DNA from: Piper betle
Lineage: Eukaryota > Streptophyta > Magnoliopsida > Piperales > Piperaceae
Length of the DNA stretch: 64,000 bases
NCBI GenBank assembly: GCA_033002965.1
Contig: JAURVB010008882.1
Coordinates: 124,001-188,000 of the forward strand
Direction of reading: 5' to 3'
Shown here piece after piece: positions 22,070 to 34,262 of the stretch. A program made the translations under genes and the position numbers. A model generated the notes under the pieces. The model was not told the origin of the DNA. It saw only the letters and a list, made by a program, of their open reading frames with translations, and ran no database searches. Each line of letters opens with the position of its first letter. The stretch's first letter is position 1.

Positions 22070-24700
22070 TGCAACTTTATTCACACAATCTAATATACTA
22101 TTTACTCACTGTAAAGCTTGGGTCTCAACCCACCACGCTTCTGCTGCGCAATCTATTCATGTTTCATATTTTGTCATCATGTCTTAGTATTTCATCTCAT
22201 CATATCCTCATATTTTAGCATTTAATCACATCACATCAATATAATAACATCATAGCAAAATATTAACCACTCTATTGAATAACATGTGTGCAAGCGACAT
22301 CAGTGCTCCTCCGTCCAAGCTGGCGCATCCAATTCAGTGATTATTACGTACGTATAGTATAAAAATAGGTTAGTAATAAGTGTTATTAGTCCAAAAAATA
22401 ACTAATATCAAACTGGCTATGAGACCAAACTCTCATATGAAAGAAAATATCATATAATCCTCGTGAACACTCTTAAGGGCACCTACTGATGAGCCACTGG
22501 GCTGTAGACCCGGTAACATCCCGAACCGACTGATGTATTGTTGCTGATGCCTCTCTCGGCATTTTCTTACTTCATTTTTTGGTCTCAAATTCTAAGCCCT
22601 CTCGTTACCTCCATATTTCTCCTGGCCTTGAGCACGAAGGCTAAAGTACTCTCAGGCAGTCGCCTTTAGTACCCTTTAAACCACAAGTTCGGACATGTGC
22701 TATACTAAACAGTACCCATAAACCTCCACATTCTCCTGGTGTGAGGAACTCAAACGTGGAGTTGTCAGGATCCCTCAGGAATGGAATAGTTTGCTCACTA
22801 ATCCAGAGCCAACTTTGACTGTCACTGGCATCCGCTCATGGTACGTGCAGTCTATTTCTCCATCTCTTGTCTCACTGAAAACTCGATAAAATTATATATA
22901 TAGGACTAGGAAGGGATTCATATAATAGGCCCGAAGGCAACTTGTGGTGGATCTTGTTTTCGAAATCATCCTCGAGGGGTTATTAATCCAAAAAATTGTT
23001 TGGTTAAATGGCCCGAGTTAAGTAGGATCCAATAAAACGCCACTTAACCCGTCTTGCAAATAATGCAATAAACATACAATAGAAGAGAGCATAAAATAGA
23101 GACGAGTCCTAAACGGACTTGGTAGAAGCTCCAAGCGTGTCATCGCACCTAGGCGGCGAGCTCCAACTCTGTACCTACACATCAAAATTAAATACTAACG
23201 CCCGCTAGCTAAATAATGCATCAAACTCAATGAACATCACACACAACACAATCATCATCCATCACAATAAACAATTAAATAATCATAAAATGAATAATCC
23301 TAACTCATCCTATTCATACCAATTTTACTATGTTTTTCTAAGTTACATCTTGGTCACTTATCATGCTTCAACTTGATCTACCTCATTAGATCACTTACTA
23401 TTCATTCACAATTACTCAAATCATATAATCATTACTTTATCCATAATTAGGCATTAATCACATCAACTAATCAATCTTAGCATGGTATGCTAACAATCAT
23501 CAATTTTAAATACTCAAATTAGGGGTAATTTTACCTCTCATCGTTGGCGATCCATGACGGTTAGGGTTTATCCCGCGTCTCAGAAGCTCGAATTCAATGC
23601 TCAATGGCATCCGAAGTCGATCAGGTTCGACTAGATGAACTCGGTGGAAGAGCTAACAAATTCCTACAAATCTGGCCTTTTGGAAGTTTTCCGGTGGGTT
23701 TCGGTGGTTTTCCCTCAACTTTTGGCGATTTTTCAGGCAGTCAGCTGGCGGCATCTACTGGCCAGGTAGTGGTCATATTGGGTACCATTGGCACCGGCTC
23801 GATGAGCCCGACGTATCTACGACATCAATGTGGTTGGCGAAGTCGACGGCTCACTGGAAAAGGGCAAAAATAGGGTTGTTTGTGGTGGCATGGAGATCCA
23901 GCTGCGACGGGTGGTATCGACCTCAGTTCCAGTCAGGGAAGGTCATGGTTGGTCGAAGATGTCGAGGCGACCACCTGATTGTGGCAGCGACGGTCACCGG
24001 CGGTGGAATCGATGACACGAGCACAATGGGGGCGCGGCGTTGGGCATGGGGATCCGGCATTGTGAGGCTTGATGGCAGCCGGGACTAGTCAGGCGACATG
24101 GCGCGCTGCAGCAAGGCTTGGCAGTGCCGATTGATAGCACGGCAACGCCGGCAGCGGTGGCGGTGACGACGGAAAGAAAAAGGGTGGCACAGCTAGGGTT
24201 TGGACGGGAAGGAAGAAGAAAGTGTCAAGGGAGGGGAAAATAATTGGGTGGCAAACTTGTAAATAAGACTTGACTTTACTCCGTCTCGAGTCAAGAATAA
24301 TAACTAACTCAAAAAAAATCCTAAAAAGTCCATAAAATCGGGGAAATCCCATTAAATAAAACAAACATCACAACATCATAATAACATGCTCTATAACTAT
24401 TAACCCACCCAAACTACCGCATAACGCATCCTGACGCGATAAATGGCCTAAAACTAACTCTATGATTCATATATATATAAATTAAAAAAATAACTGGCAC
24501 ACTCTCATATATTCTGATATCTCATTCTTTTCTACTATGTTCATGACGTTATCATCAAATACTTGGGTACACATGACCTTCATAGCTCATACACATGACT
24601 GGCATTGGCTCAGCACATGTGTTCTGAAACTAACTAGATTCGAAAGCAATGGTCGAACCACTTTTGAATATAAAACCCTGACTTGAATCGCGGGTTTACA
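21243..24700 (-). repeat. Complete long LTR, minus strand, with nested TRIM
   Basis: It starts TGTAACACCCC at 21243 and ends GCGGGTTTACA at 24700, so on the minus strand it reads TGTAAACCC...GGGGTGTTACA. Without the 472-bp TRIM and its 5-bp duplication it is about 2.98 kb. It has internal sequence on both sides: a primer-site-like motif to the left and a polypurine-like tract to the right, so it is shared by two element units. It contains an (AT)n tract at 22034-22068 and a GC-rich part at 23560-24240. Open frames there (23604-24088 and others) lie on both strands and match no protein I know. Confidence 0.88.
21257..21728 (-). mobile_element. TRIM retrotransposon, 472 bp
   Basis: Two 153-bp direct repeats (21257-21409 and 21576-21728) with TGTAA starts and TCACA ends flank an internal block with the same 'atccacccaccttagg' and 'cttggcccgttgctagcccc' segments as the first TRIM. 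The primer site on the minus strand is TGGTATTAGAGC (one transition from the consensus; complement of about 21562-21573). The 5-bp duplication CCAAA is found at 21252-21256 and 21729-21733. The uninterrupted site is at 15561-15580 in the sister LTR. Its two repeats differ at clearly more positions than those of the other TRIM, so this is the older insertion. Confidence 0.92.
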
Positions 24701-25721
24701 ATCTTCCTTCCTTATAAAAATTTCGTCCTTGAAATTTCAACTCGGAGGTTCTACTGAAACTAACACTTGGAAGTCGGGATACACATCAGTTGTATCCTCT
24801 ACTGCTTCAACAATCATATACATCCTCACTAACTGTAGTGGCGCTGACATAGCGAGTTCTTCTAGTGATGCTATCACTATCAAACATTCTAGATTCTATA
24901 CTTCATGTGCTTGTTCTGACATTATCATCATCCTTCTCTTCTGTCCTGATCCTTACTGTTGTCTATGCCTATTCTAGCATTACCATCATGATTTTCTTCT
25001 GTTCTGATCCCTACTGCTAACTTGGTGGGACAACCTAGATCACCCTAAGGGCCTATTGGGTTGGTCAAGCAAACACTCTAGAGTATCACAAGGTTCTATT
25101 CTAGGCTATGTCTAGGAAAACTACGTTTGAGGGCAAGGCCTACCTGCTAGCATCTACCCATATCTCTATGAACCTCATCTATGTGAAAAGTCAACTAGAT
25201 ATACTCTCAGGAAACACTATCCCTTGCCCTACAACCATCCAAAGGTGTGCTATGAGTCTCCTATTAGGTATGAGTCTATAGGCTAATGAGCTGCATGGCT
25301 CACTATCTCCAATCTAGATGAAACTCTCAAGTGTCCCTATATAAGGAATTGGACTGCTCACTGGGTCCTAATTGACTTGGCCCTGAGTCAAGTGTCTCAC
25401 TCTGTTCTATAAGAGAACAAGGATAGCTACTATAACTCTACTATATACTATGGCTCTAGTAGCTATCTATACAACCACTAACTACTATTAAAAGGAGCTC
25501 TCTGGAAGGAATGGAGGTGAGAACACCTGTACATACACAGCGTGTCTCAAGGAGTATGATAACATACTCTACATGGGGCTGGAGAGTCTGCATCTGGGTT
25601 GTGGCATGTGCTTTGGTCAATGTATGCTCATCTCAATCTTCTAGCTAGCTGATAATAAAACTAATAGATACAGAGGGGTGAGTGGTTTTCCTCAAGTGAA
25701 ACTGTACTCTGTCTGACATCT

Positions 25722-25825
25722 ATGGGTTATAGGAAAAAAATTGAATCTCATGGAAATTTAGTCACACTGCTCAATGGGTTATAGGAAAAAATTTGAATCT
25801 CATGGAAATTTAGTCACACTGCTCA
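25722..25825. repeat. 52-bp tandem duplication
   Basis: A unit of 52 bp beginning 'atgggttataggaaaaaa' and ending 'cacactgctca' is present twice in a row with one or two differences. The other copy of this internal region (about 18485-18535) has only one unit, so the duplication arose after the two copies separated. Confidence 0.9.
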
Positions 25826-26427
25826 AGAACTCTCAATAGGTGACATCTCATCTCACATGTGGTATCTGATGCCAGGTAAATGGGGAATTCCACTAGGCTA
25901 AGAAAAACATGCTACATAGGTATGTCACTTTGATATGTAGTAAGGTCAAGTATCATGCAATTGGCAGGGAGATGAAATCCCTATATAACGTACTGGGTGG
26001 CCAAAATATCGGTAGGTCTATGGACTTGTCTCTAAGATCACCACAATTTACTGTGCCACAGGTGATTGTGGAACGGTCAATCAATGATGAAGCTTAGAAA
26101 CGGCTCTAGTTCAATCAGCTAACAGTAGGCACGTGATTCTCGATACTGTACTAGTCACGCACTTCTAAACGAGCGAGGTTCAAACGACCCAAAGAACCAC
26201 TATCTCCCCTCAAGTCTACGGCGACTCATAATGAGGTTCGACATGTGTCTCGTCCACTCTTTAGTGGTGTGTGACTTGCCGTCCCGTACCGATTTGTAGT
26301 ACTAATCTTGACTCACATGACTATTACCGTTGTGGTAGACTCTCAAGCAAGGCTATCAATCAAGATGAGCATATACTGATATCACTCTGTTCGGTCAGCA
26401 TGGTCTATGATGTCTGAAGTCTCTAGG

Positions 26428-26541
26428 GGTTTGCATCCTCATCAGAAGGTCAAAAGGTCGGTTTGCATCCTCATCAGAAGGTCGAAGGTCGGTTTGCAAA
26501 TATTTACCTGCACAGGTCGGTTTGCAAATATTTACCTGCAC
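26428..26541. repeat. Two adjacent short tandem duplications
   Basis: A 32-bp unit containing 'tttgcatcctcatcagaagg' is repeated (starts 26428 and 26460). Directly after it a 28-bp unit containing 'tttgcaaatatttacctgca' is repeated (26491 and 26519). The sister internal region at about 19180-19215 has a single version. The opposite-strand open frames at 26395-26694 come from this repetition. Confidence 0.85.
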
Positions 26542-27983
26542 TGTAAGTACCATAAAGGTACTTCTATACTCAAGGTAAGGCTCAACCCTATAGTTCAAGG
26601 CGAGAACCTAATTATGCTGGCGAAACACAAGGGAATCACTATCCTTCTAAAAGACACTTCCTCACTAACCCTCTATCTATGCCCAATAGTCTAATACAAG
26701 TCAAACTCCTATCGTCTGGTGGCCAATTGCTAAATGGGTTCAACAGAATGTGACCGTCTACTAACTATATGATCTATGTATGCTGGTTGTGGCCCATGGA
26801 TATACTATCATGCAATCTGCACAGTTTTATCATTATGACCGTCCCATCTGGAGGTTATACTGTCATGTTCTCCAATTCTATCCATATGCATCCCTATGAG
26901 ACTATCAATAACAATATCTGATGGGGTTATCTTGCAATATTCATCTGACCCAAAGGTGTATTACAAGAGAGAAGGTGTATTGTAAGAGAGCTGGTGAAGA
27001 GAGATGGTGAAGTCAGATCTTTTTCCTAACTCTCTTCTATTTTGCCGATATCACTGTAGCTTGAAACTGGCCCGATTAAGTCAAAAGTACCTAATTTAAA
27101 AAAATGCAGGTCATCAACTTGAATACTTACCATTTCAACTATTTTACATCTTTGTTATATATTATTATATATATTATAATATAGTATAATATAAAGATTA
27201 TATTATTATATTATTTTATTAAGTCGAGTTCGAGTTATAACCGAGTCGAGTTGAGTCAAATACGTCCTTGCTCAAACTCAGCTCGTAAGATTCAAGTTCG
27301 AATCGAGTTAAAGGTAAAGTATTTAAATGTCGAATTTCGAGTAGAGTTAAACGAAGCCGAATCGATCATTAAATATTTACGAACTGATTTATTTAATTAA
27401 TAATCCTAATTCATGTATAAGGGGCTATTAAAAACTTGTTAGCATCTATAAATGTTTGTACGACATTACTTTATTGGATTTATAAATGCTTGTAAATAGA
27501 AAAGTTTTACACCGTTTACAACTATTGGATTAAAACCATGCACTTTTTATTGTGATATGAAAATGCGCAACCACTTGTCAATTATCATGTAAATCACCAA
27601 AAACACAAAAAAATATCCTAGCTAAACTTCTTTCTTATACCCATATGCTACATATTATAGAAATGCATGCATGGCATTTTCTAATTTATTATCATGTTTA
27701 TCGTTTTATGCATTTAAATTACATTGACCAATTAAATACATGAAAATTAGAACATTGTCTTTCCGTTTCTTGTGCATCAATCAATGCAAGTTATAATTAT
27801 GAGTCAGTAAACTGTGAAAAGGTTTACAATTCAACTAGAGAGAGAGAATTGAGCAGGTTATTAAAGGCTGGGGGCAGTAAAATTCATGCCTCCGTTGGAA
27901 GAGGGTCAGGTGGTAGCGATGGCAGTTGGTAGTGCATTTATTTGATGGGAATTTAATGCAGCTTTCCACCATGAATTGAATGC

Positions 27984-28256
27984 AGTATTTAAAACCTCCA
28001 CCTAGCCTGCTAAGTCATGCTCCCTCCCCTGCAATCCTCTTCTGTTTCTCGGACCTCAGACTGGCCCCCTTCTTCATCTGGTTAAACGACAGATTGATCT
28101 TACTTGAAGATGGTGTCAATACCTTCACGTAAACATAGAATATTACTGTCAGTACTTTATGGACGGCTTGTTATTGTCATAGTTTCAAGAAAAATTTTCG
28201 GCTTCTCCTCACTCATGAACGGCGTCCCCGTTGAGGAGAGTCCAAACCTTCAATGA
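27984..28256 (+). other. Possible promoter-like patch with a 48-codon ORF
   Basis: Within AT-rich DNA, 27850-28320 has balanced composition. A 'gtatttaaaacc' TATA-like motif at about 27986 is followed by a pyrimidine-rich stretch ('gctccctcccctgcaatcc'). A small ORF starts ATG at 28110 and ends TGA at 28256 (48 codons), with a hydrophobic segment near residues 10-25 and an acidic end. An overlapping frame just downstream (to about 28321) also stays open and has tryptophans and acidic residues, as a coding exon might. I do not recognise either product, and this may be a gene relic or chance. Confidence 0.15.
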
Positions 28257-28352
28257 CCTCGACTGGGTTATTGAATGGAAATCAACTTTGAGCCCGGAGG
28301 CAATTTGGAGGTCGCTCTGAATTATTTATGTAAATTAGGTAAAATGTAGACC

Positions 28353-28360
<8 letters not shown>

Positions 28361-28394
<34 letters not shown>
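28361..28394. repeat. (AT)n microsatellite
   Basis: An uninterrupted run of about 17 AT units in AT-rich low-copy DNA. Confidence 0.95.
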
Positions 28395-28397
<3 letters not shown>

Positions 28398-31300
28398 CTT
28401 TTAAAAATGAAATATATTATAATAATTTAATATATTATATATAAAATGTGATTAACTTTAAAGATTTTTTTTAAATAAAAATAAAAATTATAATTATTTA
28501 CTTTTTATTATATATTTCTAAAATAATTAAATAGACTCTCGTTAATAAAAAGTTAAAAGTTTAAGTTAATCAAGTTTGAATATATAATTTTGTATCATAA
28601 AATATATTTTTATTATTTTTTTATAAGAAATTGAAGTTAGAGAGATTAAATTTGAGATATTATGCATGGGGTATTTTAATTGTATTTATAAATTTTTTAT
28701 TATATTTTAATTAGTTGATTCTCTTATTTTTAATTTTATGTCAGTTTTGAATTCTATTTTATTAATAATAGTAGATTTTTTTAATCCAATAAATAAAATA
28801 ATATATCAAATTAATAGATATTGTTCAGCTCTTTGATAATTAAAATTAATAAATATATAATTTATATTATTTTATACTATTAACTTCACTTAATTAAAAA
28901 TAATAATATGTTTTTAAAACTTTTTTATTTGATTCTAGATATTTATAGTGACTCAGAGAATCAATTATATAATTTATTAATAGATAGTATTTATGAAGTT
29001 TGATTTAAAAAACTATATAATTGAGTTAATGGATAACTTGGGAACTTTTTGAGTCAAAAAATAGTTTTAAGATTATTGTTTCAAATGCCATCTTGAGCGA
29101 GCAGATTTCATATACGTATATGAACTATTTTCTTAAAATTAATTTGTACATTATCCAAATTTCTGTACTATTTCAATTTATATTCAATTTATAAGTCATT
29201 ATTTTTTCAAAAACCAATTTTTAGCAACAAAAAATTATTTTAATCAATATTTAATTAAATATTATTCACAATAATTTTTTCCAAAGTCAAATAAAATATT
29301 TTATTTATAATTTTAAAATATGATTCAACCTTATTTGACTCGGTTGAACCAAATATATCTAAGAGTGACTAGTTACCAAAAAGATATTTAAAATTGTCTA
29401 TTAAATTCAAGATTGCTCATTACGTAGGTGGAGTGAATTTTGCTAAGTTAAAAATTGATCTAAATGTCCTTGATTTCAACTCTAATACTAGTCGTTTGAT
29501 TTGAGTTTAAGTCACACTTTAGTTAGCTTCATGTATATTCTTCTATATTGTTATGAGTGTAACTTATACTAAAGTTTTATTTAAAGAGCTGAGGTAACTA
29601 ATCAACTCGTTGTAATATGACACTGTACGGAATGAATGTCATATGTATGCGGAATGTCTATCTTTCATGTTTATCCGCAATTGTATATTATATAGAATGT
29701 TTGTATGATCTTGGTAATCTTTGTATATTCTACCTGCCAATTTGACACATATATGAAGTAAAAAATATTTATAAATATGAAACTAATATTCTTATATAAA
29801 ATTGTCACAAAAATTGTATATGTTAGTTGTTTTCGCTTGTATTTCATCAAGAGAATAAAATGTATAAAAATTTAAGTTTTTATAATAAAGAACGAACATC
29901 AGACAGAGTGAATTAGGTCGAAGCCTCTTTCATTTGAATTTTTGTGGACGTTATATTGAATCAAACACCAAATCAAATCAAGTTTCGAATAAGATATGAT
30001 GATCAATCTGTGTTGGCAAGCAAAAGTAAGCCGTAAATTGAATCAATGAGTTGAGCCAAATGGATTAATTTAGAGTGTAAATGGTGCAAATAAAATAGAG
30101 TGTATCTGATCTTCACTATCTTACTAATCATCTTTGTTTGACTCTTAAATGGATAATGACAATAAAAACATCGAAGAGGTTATCTCATTTATTGCTCTTG
30201 TTTCTTTTTCTAAAGTTTTAACGTTTCAACACAAAACAAATAATATCCTTCCTTGGAAGTCTTCATCTGACGTGTACGTTGAATAAACTTAAAATTATCT
30301 TTCACAAATGTTATTTTGTATATACTTAATATTGTTAGGTGAGTGGAAAAATTATCTGTTATACAAGTAGATGGTGGTTTATCTACTCTCAATAGGCCCT
30401 CATAACAAAAGGACTTTCGCACATACAAACATCCCATGGTCAAAGACTCGAAGGTACAAAACCCTTATGTTCCGTTGGTTGTTTCTTCATGGCTCAATCG
30501 GAAGGTGCACCATGAGATATATTATCCAGGACCCACATCACATTTTTAAGAAATTTTCAATGGCCCACAAATAACTCATTTGTCCTAACTTATGAATTAC
30601 GTTTTAGACAGCAAGACCCACAAAAATATATTAACATGATGCAGCCACTGAAGTTTTTTTCAAGCCATCATGTAGGGAGCTTGCTATATGAATCATTTTA
30701 GCCTTTGGCATGAAGCAAACATGTCACTTGATTGGCTGCAGCTTATTCATTGTGAGCCACCGCGGATGTAATGAGTATTAATCCACTGATATATGTTGTT
30801 GGCACTACTTCCAAATATAACTGATAACATATTGGCACTACTTCCTAAGTTATTAAGATGCTATTTTATTTTAACTATTAATGACAAGAGGATGGTTTCC
30901 CATTTCTGTATTAATGTTAAGTCTGGAGGCCCCCCATGGTAGCCAGCTACCAACCAATATACTTAAATACGCCATAAACATCTTTTTATTTTTTCAAAAA
31001 AAAGAAAAGAAAGGCCTTTTGAGTTCTAATCTGCGGTCAGTAGCTCAATATGGGTGCACGACTCAATTAAGATAAATTATTACCCATCAACTATAATTAT
31101 CAATAATTTTAATTTTTTAATAATTAATGAGAGATGTCACCTTCAGATATTTACTTGTGCATTGATCTTATAGTCCATATTAATATAAGACTTAAGGGCT
31201 GCTCATTATTTTTTAAACCCTATTTTTTCCCCTTCGTCCTCTAGTATACGGTAGAACACCTAATTTGGAAAAGAAAATATTGTAGTAAATTGTAAATATT

Positions 31301-33714
31301 TCTTATTGTTATCGTTATTGTTATAATTTATATTCCTGTGAATTCAATTCATATTTATCAAAAGTGGTTGTTAAATGCTCGTTTATGATTTTACAAATGT
31401 AATTTTTAAAAATAAAATATGAGTAATTAAATTGGAGTTTGGTCTTGAAAAAAAACTTTGGAGTTTCTGCAAGATTAAATCAGGTCTATCTCTGAGGATA
31501 TGAAGGAGAAGAGAGTCGAAGCTTGACGGCCATAATATTATAAGAAATTAATATCGTTAACGATAACTGATACTTTTCTTTAAGCAATATTTAGAGTGAA
31601 CTTCTAGATTACAAAGATGAACGATTGAATGATGAAGTTAATTTTTATCCTAGTCATAAAAAATTAAAGTTGTGTGATCTAGATGGACAGATAGATTTAT
31701 GTATTTTTAGTATTGTTAATTATCAGTTGTTTGTTGTTTTATTAACCAATGACATTCTCCCTCGCTCTCTCTCTCTATATATTAATACGTTGGATAAAAA
31801 AATATGAAAAAAAGAAAATTTGTGTGAAGTGAGAATACAGTATTATTCTTTGCTGATCTAATTTTATGAAAAAACAATTAACTTTGTCCACGAGAATGTG
31901 CCCAGCCATTTTGTGATTTAAAAAATTTTAAACAAAAATATTTATGGTTAAAATATTTTTTGCATGTTCTTAGAACTTTGAACGTTTAAAGTGTCATAGC
32001 CACCACTAAATCCTTATCAAAGATAATATATTTTTTATATAGGCATAAGAGTAATAATTTAATAAAAAGCCTTACAACTAATATAGCTACACACCCAACC
32101 ACAAGAAACAAAACAATCAGTTATTAAATACTCTTAATAATGGTTCAAAAATTTTAATAATAAATAGGTGCTATCACCCATCAATATTTAGTTCCTTATC
32201 AAGTCTTATAGTCATTATTAACTATAAGATATCACAACTGACTATTTTTAAAAATAAATATTAATTTAAATTAATAGGTTAATTAATATTGATAATTTGT
32301 ATTTACATATATTATAATGACTGTAAAATAGAAGAATATTCACCATAATTGATCATAAATGAAGATAATTAATCTACAATTTTATTCTTCTCTAATTCAA
32401 GGTGAGTAATAAAAGAATTGCAAATTTTGGCCCAAGTTTATTTAGTTAAGCTTTATATTTAAAAGTTATTATGATAATTAAATTATAAATGATTTGATTT
32501 TATATGTCAAAATAATAATTTATTGCAGGATGAATGCACCGGAAAACCAAGATGAGGTTAGTGTGATATGGGGGATTACCTAGTTACTGAGAATGAAAAA
32601 AAGGAAATCGTGAAAAATAGAATAAATGTATTATTTAGATATCCTTTACAAATGAATACTAGACTTGTGAAGATGTTAAGAAAGAGTAACGAGCTACTTT
32701 GTAGATAAATAGGATGTCAAAGAAGAAATAGATGGTGTTAGCCTAATCCATTGATGCCTTGGGGGCCCAAAAAATGCAATAAGTTGGGTGTTTCTCACTT
32801 GTATTCAACTTTCTCCTCTTTTCTTTTCTCATTTTTTTTGTTACTTAGGAGTCTGAATTCGACTAGTGGTACCAAATTTATCATTTCGGCAAGTACTCTG
32901 TAGTGTAAATAAGTTATATGATTCAGTTCAAAATATGCTAATTTGTCATGAATTAATAACGATAGACAATTTAATAAAGGGTAATAAGTTAAATTATAAA
33001 ACATAGTAAAATAAAAATAAAAATAAAAATATTAAATAATTTTCACAAATTCCTAACGTGTTTAAAATTACGAAATTAAGACGAGTTCGATATAAAGGAC
33101 TCTATTTATTTATATATAAAAATAATTTTTTTAAAAAATATTGATGATATTTGGTTGTAATAAAAAATTTTATATAAAATTTCAAAAGAAAATTATCATA
33201 AAGTTCTTTTGTTATATTTATAAAAAATGATAGACCTTATAAAATAATATTTTATATTTTACATAGAGGTAATTTTGTTATAAGCAATTTTTTAAAGACG
33301 TAATTAACTTTTGTTTTATATCTACTTTTTTTTCGCTTGAAGATTTTTAAATATTACTTTTATTATTTTATACTTTATTAAATTTTACCAAATATATTTT
33401 TTGGTCATTGTCATTAAGATTTTATATTTTTCTAAAAAGTAGGATTAAAATATTATAATCAAACACCCTATTAACTTAAATGCTGTTTATTTGTTAGTTT
33501 TTGTTCATGTTCATTTTATTAAAAAGATATAAATAAATTTGGTATTTAAACTACGTCTAAGAAAATTTGACCAATAAAAGAATTTAGAATAAAAATTGTG
33601 CCAAGTGATTATTTTCAACATTTTGGTTTTTTTTACAAATTAATTTGTTTTAACTTTTAAAAGCAAAATTCAGGGCCATACTTCGACGAGGTGGACCGCT
33701 TTAAGACCTCGCAG

Positions 33715-33846
33715 CACGTGCCCCGAGATTGATGTGGCTCCATCGGACGGTCATATATTTTCCACGTTTACGTACAAGATCGAAAATAACGCAGAACCTC
33801 CTCACTGGCCTTTAAAAATTTGTTCCCCTTCCTCCCCAATCATAGA
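33715..33846 (+). promoter_or_regulatory. Likely core promoter area of the receptor kinase gene
   Basis: A perfect G-box CACGTG is at 33715-33720. TATA-like motifs are 'catatatttt' at 33752-33761 and 'ctttaaaaatt' at 33810-33820; the second is followed by a pyrimidine patch 'ttccccttcctcccc' (about 33823-33837) of the kind found at plant start sites. Where transcription starts cannot be told from sequence alone. Several ATGs lie between here and the chosen start at 34263, so either the leader is long with upstream ORFs or the real start site is further downstream. Confidence 0.35.
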
Positions 33847-34262
33847 CTATTCACAATCACCCACTATAATTTCTACTATTCACAACAAGCCCCCTAACAT
33901 ATCAAAAACTACACTTTCCGACCTCAAGTCCCCCATCCCTTTTAATGGCGATAGGACCACAAGCAAAGATGTCCCATTCCACCTCTCATGCCAGTGGCCG
34001 CTCCTCTTCCTCTTCCCCACCGGTGACCACCCCCACGCCTCCCACCACCGCTGCGGCAGGGAACCTCCTTCTCCTTCTACCACCATGCTACCTTTTGGGG
34101 AGCTATCTGGGCGTTGAAAGCTTCCATCTTGGTTGCTCCTTGAGAGATCTAAGAGTTGTCTGGGCGCACCTGGCTGCGAAATCTCGGGTCTTTGACGTCC
34201 AATGGCGGCTACGGAGTGCCTGTAGCCGTCTACATTGCCGAAATTTGGGATCTTTGCACGTA

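Larger units (their letters stand above)
24701..27062 (-). mobile_element. 3' part of a retrotransposon internal region, truncated
   Basis: Directly right of the LTR, the minus strand reads AAATTTCAAGGACGAAATTT followed by 'TTATAAGGAAGGAAGAT' and then the LTR start TGTAAACCC. This is the familiar 3' end of many plant Ty3/Gypsy elements, where the last codons of pol run into the polypurine tract. About 25424-27062 repeats at 18187-19790. No pol reading frame is recognisable. The region ends at 27062 inside the repeat and is followed by low-copy AT-rich DNA. Confidence 0.7.
27063..33683. other. AT-rich low-copy region upstream of the kinase gene
   Basis: No LTR blocks, no terminal repeats and no protein motifs are recognisable. 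Most of it is very AT-rich (for example 28400-29300 and 31080-33650), with open frames no longer than about 77 codons. An (AT)n microsatellite lies at 28361-28394. About 27850-28320 is less AT-rich and is described separately. The remainder holds nothing I can support as a feature. Confidence 0.5.

Noticed and set aside
23604..24088. Plus-strand frames resembling a small protein
   Set aside because: They lie in the GC-rich part of an LTR that occurs several times in the window with the frame broken in the other copies.
33734..34117. 127-codon open frame upstream of the kinase
   Set aside because: It lies in the presumed promoter/leader and is low-complexity; it may act as an upstream ORF but not as a gene.
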